A DNA stretch of 13,720 nt, from contig DDAD01000139.1 of the NCBI GenBank assembly GCA_002333205.1, forward strand, positions 16,377 to 30,096. The letters run 5' to 3'. How positions within the stretch are numbered: position 1 is the stretch's first letter; each line of letters begins with the position of its first letter. Positions 8,049 to 13,720 of the stretch are shown one piece after another. This stretch comes from Pedobacter sp. UBA2067 (lineage in GTDB: Bacteria > Bacteroidota > Bacteroidia > Sphingobacteriales > Sphingobacteriaceae). The position numbers and the translations under genes were made by a program. Under the pieces are notes generated by a model, which was not told the DNA's origin, ran no database searches, and saw only the letters and a list, made by a program, of their open reading frames with translations.

Positions 8049-8927
8049 TCATATTTCTTCCAGAAAGCCTACTAAATCACATACATTTTTTAGTGGCTTT
8101 AATTGATCGTTGACAACAATATCAAATTCCGAGATTAAACTTCCAGCTACAATTAGAGGAACGTTTAGCGTTTCAATTACTTTTCCCAGAATTTTATTGA
8201 TGTCCTTGCCAAGATTCAAGGAGGTAAATACAACGAAACCATAGTCCGGTTTGTAACTTTCGATAACTTTATTAAGATCTGTCACTGGAGTTCCCTGCCC
8301 TAGATAAAGGGTTTCATGACCACAGCTTTTTAAAAGGTACCTCGCAAAAAGCAGTCCGGTTTCATGAATCTCCGCTTCCGGCAAAAACAACAGGAACCTT
8401 TTAGCCTTTTTAGCCTTTGGTTTATCCACCCCGTCGATTTCCACAATCAACCGATCCCGGATCAGGTTGGCTGCGAAATGTTCATGAGATGGATCGATTG
8501 CACCAATCTGCCACAACATGCCGATCTTTTTCATAAATGGGAAAAGCACCTGATCCATGGTTTTGGTCAAGCCTAGTTCTGAAATGCAACTGGACAGGAT
8601 CTTTGAAAATGCCGCTTCGTCAAATTTAATGGTTGCATTGGAAAGATTGATCAATTGAACAGATTCATTTCCCCAATCTGTTTTAAGCTGCAGCACCAGA
8701 TCAGCAATCTTCTTCTTACTCATTTGAGCAATCTTACTGATCTTGTAACCATTTTCATTCAGCGCTACGATATTGAGCAACATCTTCAGATCTTCCTCAT
8801 CATAGTACCTGATATTTGTGGGCGTGCGCTTAGGCGGTACCAGATTGTACCTGATCTCCCAAGCCCGAATGGTGTGGGCCTTAATTCCAATCAGTCCTTC
8901 TATATCGCTTATCGAGTATTTCCTCAC
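8049..8927 (-). CDS. MerR-type regulator with CarH/LitR-like cobalamin-binding half
   Basis: This is a transcription factor of 292 aa. Residues 2-72 form a MerR winged helix (YSISDIEGLIGIKAHTIRAWE, then RTPTNIRYYDEEDL). Residues about 100-165 form the four-helix cap of cobalamin sensors, with the signature W-x9-EH (Trp139, Glu149, His150). Residues about 176-290 form a Rossmann-like B12 domain: E-x-H-x-x-G with His188 as likely lower axial ligand, then YLGQGTPVTDL and FTSLNLG loops. CarH and LitR proteins hold adenosylcobalamin, bind DNA in the dark and release it in light. Gln140 replaces His132 of Thermus CarH, the residue that ligates cobalt in the light product. The start is GTG, chosen because the family's N-terminus begins there. 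The gene follows the cryptochrome-like gene on the same strand and lies near a photolyase gene, so light control of repair is inferred. A regulator without photochemistry remains possible. Confidence 0.88.
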   Translation of the reverse strand: MRKYSISDIEGLIGIKAHTIRAWEIRYNLVPPKRTPTNIRYYDEEDLKMLLNIVALNENGYKISKIAQMSKKKIADLVLQLKTDWGNESVQLINLSNATIKFDEAAFSKILSSCISELGLTKTMDQVLFPFMKKIGMLWQIGAIDPSHEHFAANLIRDRLIVEIDGVDKPKAKKAKRFLLFLPEAEIHETGLLFARYLLKSCGHETLYLGQGTPVTDLNKVIESYKPDYGFVVFTSLNLGKDINKILGKVIETLNVPLIVAGSLISEFDIVVNDQLKPLKNVCDLVGFLEEI

Positions 8928-8937
8928 GTGCTTACAA

Positions 8938-8945
8938 CAACTATA
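8938..8945 (-). promoter_or_regulatory. Weak candidate -7 element for the MerR-type gene
   Basis: On the minus strand TATAGTTG lies 10 bp upstream of the GTG start and matches TAnnTTTG at all fixed positions but one. No convincing -33 box was found; TCTG occurs about 20 bp further upstream. The 12-bp palindrome at 8955-8966 would then fall in the spacer between the two promoter boxes, the usual location of MerR-family operators. The leader would be very short. Confidence 0.28.
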
Positions 8946-8954
8946 GATCAGGTT

Positions 8955-8966
8955 TGTTTATAAACA
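8955..8966. promoter_or_regulatory. 12-bp perfect palindrome, candidate regulator operator
   Basis: TGTTTATAAACA equals its own reverse complement. It lies 27 bp upstream of the MerR-type start codon, in the 103-bp gap after the cryptochrome-like gene. Its symmetry and position suggest a dimer-binding site, possibly for autoregulation. An AT-rich palindrome of this length can occur by chance, and no binding consensus is known to me for this protein. Confidence 0.35.
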
Positions 8967-8984
8967 GAGATATTCAGCAAGCTC

Positions 8985-9000
8985 CTAATCAAGTGATTAG
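8985..9000. repeat. Inverted repeat CTAATCA-AG-TGATTAG in the same gap
   Basis: Two 7-bp arms are separated by two bases. The loop is too small for a good RNA hairpin and there is no U-tract, so it fits a protein-binding site better than a terminator. It lies 58 bp upstream of the MerR-type start and 30 bp beyond the cryptochrome-like stop codon. A further short palindrome, AAGATCTT, lies at 9009-9016. Together with the 8955-8966 site these give three symmetric elements in about 100 bp. Confidence 0.35.
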
Positions 9001-9030
9001 ATCCATCGAAGATCTTATAGAATGCGTAAA

Positions 9031-10311
9031 TCAGGCTACCGCAGGGATGTTGAGAATTTTCAGGTACTTATCTACATCAAAGCCATTCTTAGATTTTAGC
9101 CCTGAAACACTATCAGCAATACACTTCCAGTTACCCCAGTTGCTCGCCGCAGTATAATCTACAAGGTGTTCTTCGAAATGAGCGGCACCTTTCATCCAGT
9201 CATACTTTAACACATGTACCAGGAAGGTCGCTGCCAGCACACGGCCGTAATTGGATAAATATCCCGTTTCCGCCAGGGACTTCATGTATCCATCCACCTG
9301 CGCATGCCCGGTTTCGCCTTTTTTCCATTGCTCAAAGCTGGCATCCAATAATGCATCATCCTTACCCATTACGGGTGTTGTACCTTCGAGATAAGGCGCG
9401 CCATGCTTTTTGAACATGAAACGGAAATAGTCCCGCTTGAATAAGCCTAAGATAAGGTTGGTGAAATTGGTATTGTTGCCAAAGCGCTCCTCGGCCGCTT
9501 TTACAGCCCAATAGACCATACGTGGCGACAAACAGCCTAAAGACAACCATGGCGAAAGCTGGGAGATATACCCCGAAGGGTCTGCATTTCTTGCAGAAAC
9601 CTTAATATAAATGCTGGAGTCCGGCCGAAGCAGATCATCCAGGTGTTTAAGTCCCTCCTGCTCTCCGCCGCTTAAACCAGCGGCCTGCACATCATGTTCG
9701 GGAACTACGCTACCGTAAAGTTCATCAAGCGAAGGCAACGACCCCCATTCCTCACTGGAAACGAAATTGATCTCCAGGGGTATATCAAAGCAAGCCTTAA
9801 CAATCGCGTCGCGCTCCGTTTTCTTCCTGAACTGGGTGAAAACGTCAGGAATATCCTTGATTGGAAAAGGAAGATCTTCTTTATTGTATAAAGTGTGCCC
9901 GATAAAATGCTTAAGATTTACTTCAATCTTCCATAACCGGTCCTCAACGTTGGCTGACACCCTCGTTTCTGCAGGTGCAACCTCGCGATGATGATAAACC
10001 TCGGTGATGGCATACTGCTCCACAAGGCCGGCGATATGGTCTTCAGGTAAACCGTGAATGATCAATAAATCTCCGCCCAGGCGTTGGAAGGATCTTCGAA
10101 GATCTGCAACACTTTCCAAAAGGAACTTGGTTCGAAGCACACTGGACCGGTGAAAACCAGTTTCGTCAAAATGCCTCGGGTCAAAAAAATAGACCGGCAA
10201 AATAGCCTCCGACTTAGCAATGGCTTCAACCAACATTTCATTATCATGTAGGCGAAGGTCATTTCTAAACCAGACTAATATGCGATTTGATTTCATCAAG
10301 GGCGAGGACAT
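9031..10311 (-). CDS. DASH-cryptochrome-like flavoprotein with diverged active site
   Basis: This protein of 426 aa belongs to the photolyase/cryptochrome family. The N-terminal domain opens with ILVWFRNDLRLHDNE (11-25), and the linker LPDVFTQFRKK-type stretch (DIPDVFTQFRKKTE) is typical of DASH proteins. The FAD half keeps SPWLSLGCLSPR (about 253-264), Arg293, Asn354, Arg357, Asp385, Asn391 (the residue facing flavin N5), and two electron-chain Trp (372 and 395). Against E. coli photolyase numbering it differs as follows: E274 becomes Gly289, W277 becomes Lys292, R342 becomes Tyr355, D374 becomes Thr387, and W306 aligns with Asp319. The usual C-terminal GxGxDxR...RxFN loop is missing; the chain ends about 31 residues after the SNWGNW motif. 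I see no single frameshift that restores it. FAD binding and repair activity are therefore doubtful; a sensory or structural role is possible. An alternative ATG at 10296 (Met6) would leave a more normal leader. Confidence 0.85.
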   Translation of the reverse strand: MSSPLMKSNRILVWFRNDLRLHDNEMLVEAIAKSEAILPVYFFDPRHFDETGFHRSSVLRTKFLLESVADLRRSFQRLGGDLLIIHGLPEDHIAGLVEQYAITEVYHHREVAPAETRVSANVEDRLWKIEVNLKHFIGHTLYNKEDLPFPIKDIPDVFTQFRKKTERDAIVKACFDIPLEINFVSSEEWGSLPSLDELYGSVVPEHDVQAAGLSGGEQEGLKHLDDLLRPDSSIYIKVSARNADPSGYISQLSPWLSLGCLSPRMVYWAVKAAEERFGNNTNFTNLILGLFKRDYFRFMFKKHGAPYLEGTTPVMGKDDALLDASFEQWKKGETGHAQVDGYMKSLAETGYLSNYGRVLAATFLVHVLKYDWMKGAAHFEEHLVDYTAASNWGNWKCIADSVSGLKSKNGFDVDKYLKILNIPAVA

Positions 10312-10322
10312 AGTGTGTTATA

Positions 10323-10352
10323 CAAAAATATACGATATTTTAGGTTAGCAGA
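10323..10352 (-). promoter_or_regulatory. Candidate promoter of the cryptochrome-like gene
   Basis: On the minus strand TATTTTTG (10330-10323) matches TAnnTTTG fully, and TCTG (10352-10349) lies 18 bp upstream as an imperfect -33 box. Transcription would start near 10319, 8 nt before the ATG at 10311 and 23 nt before the ATG at 10296. The element faces away from the oxidoreductase-photolyase pair that starts 150 bp off on the other strand. Confidence 0.5.
10325..10341. repeat. Inverted repeat AAAATAT-ACG-ATATTTT over the cryptochrome promoter
   Basis: Two perfect 7-bp arms flank a 3-bp centre. The repeat overlaps the -7 element at 10323-10330, a position where a bound dimer would block polymerase. 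It differs in sequence from the palindromes upstream of the MerR-type gene. The arms are purely A/T, so chance is a real alternative. Confidence 0.3.
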
Positions 10353-10402
10353 AATCGACTGATGAATAATTACACAATCGCAACAAATCATGCCTATTTT
10401 CC

Positions 10403-10411
10403 TACATTTTG
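10403..10411 (+). promoter_or_regulatory. Weak candidate promoter for the oxidoreductase-photolyase pair
   Basis: TACATTTTG resembles the -7 box TAnnTTTG but has one extra base between TA and TTTG. A TATAAT stretch follows at 10415-10420. No TTG box is seen at the expected distance upstream. One of these probably drives the operon starting at 10464, but neither is strong. Confidence 0.22.
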
Positions 10412-10463
10412 CAGCTATAATCCTGAAAATAAAACCAATTAGGCCCAAAAAGGTTATGAGCAT

Positions 10464-11366
10464 ATGGAAAAACGCGTATTAATAACGGGGGCAACTGGAA
10501 TGATCGGCAAAAAGCTTGTACCAGCCTTGATTGAAAAAGGACATCAGGTTTCCATGCTCAGCCGCAATGCGCGTCCCCTGCCAAATACTCGTGTTTTCCT
10601 ATGGAATGTAGAAAATCAAACCATAGATTCCAGCTGCTTTGATGGTGTCAGCGCCATTATACATCTGGCCGGCGAAAATATCGCCAGTAAACGCTGGACC
10701 GCGCAGCGGAAACAGCAAATACTAGACAGCAGGGTGAATTCTACAAAACTGCTCTACAAAGGGCTCGCAAGCCGCAACCATAACGTAGATACGCTGATTT
10801 CCGCATCTGCAGTGGGCTACTACGGGGATCGTGCTGATGAAATGCTTACAGAAATCAGTGCTCCAGGTGATGATTTCCTGGCAAGCTGCTGTGTGCAATG
10901 GGAAGCTGCTGTAGATGAAGGCACAGCACATCATCTCCGCCTGGTAAAGCTGCGTACCGGATTCATTCTGGACAAAGCCGATGGCGGATTGCCTCTGATG
11001 GCACTACCTGTTAAGATGTTTTTCGGCGCAGCATTAGGCTCGGGCAAACAATGGATCCCCTGGATACATCTGCATGATATGATTAACCTTTATATCCATG
11101 CACTAGAAAACGCCCTGCAGGGCGTATTTAATGCTACCGCTCCAGCACCGGTAACCAATAAAACATTCACTAGAAAACTTGCACATACGCTGCAACGGCC
11201 GGTTTGGCCACTCCATGTACCCGCAGTGGCGATTAAAACCATCATGGGCGAGATGAGTGCTGTGGCACTTTCCAGCACCAGGACCTCCGCTCAAAAAGTG
11301 CTCAATACAGGCTTTAATTTCAGGTACAACCAACTGCAGGATGCATTAGCAGAAATTTATCTATGA
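10464..11366 (+). CDS. TIGR01777-type NAD(P)-binding oxidoreductase (epimerase-like, YfcH/SulA-type)
   Basis: This protein of 300 aa is an extended short-chain dehydrogenase of the TIGR01777 family, which was once named after cell-division inhibitor SulA without support. The Rossmann motif is TGATGMIG (8-15), followed by LSRN at 32-35, the HLAGENI strand (67-73), SASAVGYYGDR (113-123), and WIPWIHLHD (197-205). The C-terminal part (about 240-300, with GEMSAVALSSTR and GFNFRY) is the small DUF1731-type domain. The classic Tyr-x3-Lys pair is not present in its usual form (YYGDR here), which is normal for this family. The biochemical reaction is not established. Its stop overlaps the photolyase start by 4 bp (ATGA), so the two are translationally coupled. 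The gene is divergent from the cryptochrome-like gene, which points to a role linked to light or UV response. Confidence 0.92.
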   Translation: MEKRVLITGATGMIGKKLVPALIEKGHQVSMLSRNARPLPNTRVFLWNVENQTIDSSCFDGVSAIIHLAGENIASKRWTAQRKQQILDSRVNSTKLLYKGLASRNHNVDTLISASAVGYYGDRADEMLTEISAPGDDFLASCCVQWEAAVDEGTAHHLRLVKLRTGFILDKADGGLPLMALPVKMFFGAALGSGKQWIPWIHLHDMINLYIHALENALQGVFNATAPAPVTNKTFTRKLAHTLQRPVWPLHVPAVAIKTIMGEMSAVALSSTRTSAQKVLNTGFNFRYNQLQDALAEIYL

Positions 11367-12673
11367 ACGACGAAATAACGATATGCTGGCTCCGCCGCGA
11401 TCTACGACTTGAAGATCATGCCGCGCTACATGCCGCGTTAAAATCCGGGTACCCGGTGCTCTTATTATTCATTTTTGACAAAGCCATACTGGATCCCCTA
11501 CCTAAAGCAGACCGCAGAGTGGTATTCATCCACCGCAGCCTGCATCAAATGCAATTACGCCTGGAGCAAAAAGGAACTTCCATGCTCATCAAATATGGTC
11601 TGCCGGAAGGGGTCTTTGAAGAGATACTGAAAACTTACAACGTTAAAGCCGTATACACCAATCACGATTACGAACCTTATGCGAAGCAGCGCGACAGCAA
11701 GGTGGCAGCATGCCTGCACAAGAAAAACGTTCCGCTGATTACCTTCAAAGACCAGGTGATATTTGAAAGCGCTGAAATCCTGAAGTCTGATGGGAAACCT
11801 TACACCGTATTCACGCCGTATTCAAAGCAGTGGAAAGCCAAGTTGAACGAGTTCTATATCAAAGCCTATCCAACAGAAAAATACTTTAAAAATTTATATG
11901 CCTGCGAGCCCTACCCGATGCCATCCATACAGGAGATCGGGTTTGAAGACCTCGACATCAGTTTTCCAGATGTCAATTTCGCTGAAAAACTCGCCAGCTA
12001 TGAACTCCGGCGCGACTACCCTGCTGATGATGCAACAAGTTACATTGGACTGCATCTGAGATTTGGCACCATAAGCATCCGCGAGGCCGCCAGGACAGCA
12101 CTAGCCAACCATGCTGAAAAGTGGTTGTCAGAATTAATCTGGCGCGACTTTTACATGATGATTTTGGATCATTTCCCACAGGTGCAGCAGCATGCCTTCA
12201 AACCTGCGTATGACAGGATTCAATGGCGCAACAATGAACAGGAATTCGAGGCATGGTGTCAGGGCAAAACCGGGTACCCCATTGTTGATGCGGGCATGCG
12301 GCAATTAAATGAAACCGGCTTCATGCATAACCGGGTACGCATGGTAGTCGCGAGTTTCTTAACCAAACACCTGCTGATCGACTGGCGTTGGGGTGAGGCT
12401 TACTTTGCAGAAAAGCTGTTAGACTATGAACTGGCGAGCAATGTAGGTGGCTGGCAATGGGCCTGTGGCAGCGGGAATGATGCCGCACCTTTCTTCCGCG
12501 TGTTTAATCCAGCCCTTCAGGCGAAAAAGTTTGACCCAAAAAATCTGTATATCTATAAATGGGCACCCCAGTATAAAACAGAAAAGCATGACCTACCAAT
12601 TGTAGATCATGCTTTTGCCAGAGACAGAATGCTCCGTGTATATAAGGCTGCTCTAAATGAAGCGCCGGTTTAG
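11363..12673 (+). CDS. phr: Class I deoxyribodipyrimidine (CPD) photolyase
   Basis: This 436-aa enzyme uses blue light and FADH- to split cyclobutane pyrimidine dimers in DNA. An antenna-binding Rossmann-like domain (ICWLRRDLRLEDHA, from residue 7) is followed by the helical FAD domain (about 210-430). The key positions of E. coli photolyase are all present at a constant offset of 18 in the core: Glu257 and Trp260 in ELIWRDF, Asn323 and Arg326 in MHNRVRM, Asp354, Asn360 at flavin N5, and the electron chain Trp364, Trp341, Trp288. Glu356 stands where E. coli has Asp374. The FAD loop GSGNDAAPFFRVFNP is intact. No [4Fe-4S] cysteine set is seen, so it is not an FeS-BCP type (6-4) enzyme. The start overlaps the preceding oxidoreductase gene by 4 bp. 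The stop overlaps by 4 bp the stop of the convergent FKBP gene. The antenna chromophore cannot be told. Confidence 0.94.
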   Translation: MNDEITICWLRRDLRLEDHAALHAALKSGYPVLLLFIFDKAILDPLPKADRRVVFIHRSLHQMQLRLEQKGTSMLIKYGLPEGVFEEILKTYNVKAVYTNHDYEPYAKQRDSKVAACLHKKNVPLITFKDQVIFESAEILKSDGKPYTVFTPYSKQWKAKLNEFYIKAYPTEKYFKNLYACEPYPMPSIQEIGFEDLDISFPDVNFAEKLASYELRRDYPADDATSYIGLHLRFGTISIREAARTALANHAEKWLSELIWRDFYMMILDHFPQVQQHAFKPAYDRIQWRNNEQEFEAWCQGKTGYPIVDAGMRQLNETGFMHNRVRMVVASFLTKHLLIDWRWGEAYFAEKLLDYELASNVGGWQWACGSGNDAAPFFRVFNPALQAKKFDPKNLYIYKWAPQYKTEKHDLPIVDHAFARDRMLRVYKAALNEAPV

Positions 12674-13563
12674 TTTACCACTTTCCGAACTTCTACATCG
12701 AAGTCTAAAACAGCATTCATTTTTATCTTACTCTGTGCATTTGAACCATATGCAAGACCTGATGGTATGAAAATCCTCATTTTCCCACCTTCCTTAATCA
12801 ATGGCAGTGCTTTTTGCCAGCCTTGAATCACACCACCATTTAATGGGAAGCTAATTGTCGTATCGGCTTTATTGGAGTCAAACTCAGTGCCATCCAGTAA
12901 CCTTCCAGTGTAATACGGGTAAACAGTTGATTGAACGTTGATTGCAGCACCAGTTCCAGGCTTGTCAATGATGTAATAGATACCAGAAACGTCGCGGGTT
13001 GCATTTAAGCCATTACGTTCAAGGAAAGCCTTAATCAGGTTTTCATCACGCTCAGGCTGTGAACGCTCTTCCAGTGTTGTTAACGTAACCACTAAAGGTT
13101 CGTTGGAAGGTACATTCAACTTAGGCTCACCATTTCTGCCGAATGCCAGATATGATGGTAAAAGAATTGTCGCCTCACCACCTGGCTTAAGTGCCAGAAT
13201 CGTTGTACGAATTGCAGGAACTGATCTGCTTAACACGATTTTATCTGCATAACCCACCAGGTTTGCAATGTTATCAGCGTCAGTCTTCGTGTCGTAAAAG
13301 CTTTTTCCATCCAGCGACTTCAAAACAAAATGATATAGTACTGAATCTGTATTCTTGAAGTTCTCCCCGGTACCAGGGTTCACAACCTGGTAATAGAAGC
13401 CGGAAGCATCTTTGGTCACTTGCAGCTTATTGCGCTCAATATATGCTGTCAGTTTCGTGTCGTCAATGGTTTCGATCTGCTCATATTCTTTTTCACAAGA
13501 GCTCAGGATCGTAAGTGCGCCAAAAAAGGCAACAGCATATATAGATAACTTTTTAAACATCAT
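12670..13563 (-). CDS. Lipoprotein with two FKBP-type peptidyl-prolyl isomerase domains
   Basis: This exported proline isomerase/chaperone has 297 aa. The signal ends in a lipobox (ILSSC), so Cys23 is the likely lipidated residue, anchoring it in the inner or outer membrane facing the periplasm. Two FKBP repeats follow. The second (about 192-295) keeps the FKBP12 pocket: Tyr218 (YYTG), Phe228-Asp229, Val245-Ile246, Trp249 and Tyr272 (LAYGS). The first (about 54-167) is degenerate: YHF replaces YTG, the V-I-x-x-W segment has become VPAIRTT with no Trp, and LAFG has Phe for Tyr. Only the second is expected to be catalytic; the first may bind clients. The start is one of two adjacent ATGs (13563 or 13560). 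A partial gene ends 18 bp upstream on the same strand, probably in the same operon. The 3' end overlaps the convergent photolyase gene. Confidence 0.93.
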   Translation of the reverse strand: MMFKKLSIYAVAFFGALTILSSCEKEYEQIETIDDTKLTAYIERNKLQVTKDASGFYYQVVNPGTGENFKNTDSVLYHFVLKSLDGKSFYDTKTDADNIANLVGYADKIVLSRSVPAIRTTILALKPGGEATILLPSYLAFGRNGEPKLNVPSNEPLVVTLTTLEERSQPERDENLIKAFLERNGLNATRDVSGIYYIIDKPGTGAAINVQSTVYPYYTGRLLDGTEFDSNKADTTISFPLNGGVIQGWQKALPLIKEGGKMRIFIPSGLAYGSNAQSKIKMNAVLDFDVEVRKVVN

Positions 13564-13581
13564 TTATTTAGATTGTATTTA

Positions 13582-13720
13582 CTAGTAATCAGGTTCAATA
13601 ACAACGCCACCGCCATTATCGGTTGCAGGATCCCCGTCGGGATCTTCTCCCGGCGCAGCGTTCGGTAATTCAACACCTTCCCTCCAGATCGACCTAAAGC
13701 TGATGGTATAGTCCAGGTTT
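13582..13720 (-). CDS. 3' end of an unidentified gene upstream of the FKBP lipoprotein gene
   Basis: One minus-strand frame is open from the window edge to a TAG at 13584-13582, giving 45 residues. They begin NLDYTISFRSIWREGVELPN and end in a Gly/Asp/Pro-rich acidic tail (EDPDGDPATDNGGG, then VVIEPDY). The first part looks like a closing beta-strand, compatible with the last strand of an FKBP domain, but this is too little to name a family. The 18-bp spacing to the FKBP lipoprotein gene suggests an operon, and tandem FKBP-like lipoprotein genes are common in Bacteroidota. The other two minus-strand frames are not convincing: the frame in register with the last base stops within nine codons. 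Confidence 0.6.
   Translation of the reverse strand, partial: NLDYTISFRSIWREGVELPNAAPGEDPDGDPATDNGGGVVIEPDY

Noticed and set aside
8655..8963. Plus-strand open frame of about 100 codons across the regulator's start region
   Set aside because: It is antisense to the MerR helix, whose residues are strongly conserved, and the product matches nothing I recognise.
8985..9000. Inverted repeat considered as terminator of the cryptochrome-like gene
   Set aside because: The stem is AT-rich with only two unpaired bases and no following U-tract on the minus strand, so a stable terminator hairpin is unlikely.
9031..9170. Sequencing-type frameshift as the cause of the short cryptochrome C-terminus
   Set aside because: I read the other two frames after the SNWGNW codons: both meet stops quickly and neither encodes a DPR or RYFN motif, so one indel does not restore the usual end. 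Several active-site changes upstream also speak for true divergence.
10464..11366. Annotation of the oxidoreductase as a cell-division inhibitor (SulA)
   Set aside because: The protein is an SDR-fold TIGR01777 member with no relation to the LexA-controlled SulA; the old name is not supported.

Overview
The window looks like chromosomal DNA of a Bacteroidota species, most likely from the Sphingobacteriaceae (Pedobacter-like). This rests on three things: promoter-like sequences that fit the Bacteroidota -7 consensus TAnnTTTG, start codons without a clear Shine-Dalgarno sequence, and exported proteins whose signal peptides end in residues such as FAQ. The genus is an inference from protein style, not a measured match. 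I see no insertion sequence, phage gene, CRISPR array, rRNA or tRNA.

Layout. Bases 1-195 hold the N-terminal part of a GtrA-family membrane protein on the minus strand. Bases 316-3875 form a two-gene plus-strand unit for exported hydrolases: an alpha-amino acid ester hydrolase-type enzyme of the CocE/NonD family, followed 14 bp later by an M1 zinc aminopeptidase. A strong two-way hairpin terminator (3887-3935) separates it from the convergent 2-oxoglutarate dehydrogenase operon sucA-sucB (7985 down to 3946), which has its own good promoter at 8010-8044. E3 (lpd) is not in the window.

Bases 8049-12673 form a light-response and DNA-repair neighbourhood. On the minus strand a DASH-cryptochrome-like gene is followed by a MerR-type regulator with a CarH/LitR-like cobalamin-binding half. 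Divergently, on the plus strand, a TIGR01777-type nucleotide-sugar epimerase-like oxidoreductase overlaps by 4 bp a class I CPD photolyase with a complete set of catalytic residues. The obvious model is a B12-dependent light sensor controlling photolyase and cryptochrome genes. The odd member is the cryptochrome: compared with the photolyase next door, it has lost several flavin- and substrate-site residues and the usual C-terminal FAD loop. The regulator carries Gln where Thermus CarH has the His that ligates cobalt after illumination. Several palindromes lie in the gap upstream of the regulator and at the cryptochrome promoter; they are candidate operators.

Bases 12670-13720 hold, on the minus strand, a lipoprotein with two FKBP domains (the first degenerate, the second canonical). 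Its stop codon overlaps that of the photolyase. Upstream of it is the 3' end of another gene, 18 bp away and probably in the same operon. All gaps between genes are shorter than 155 bp.
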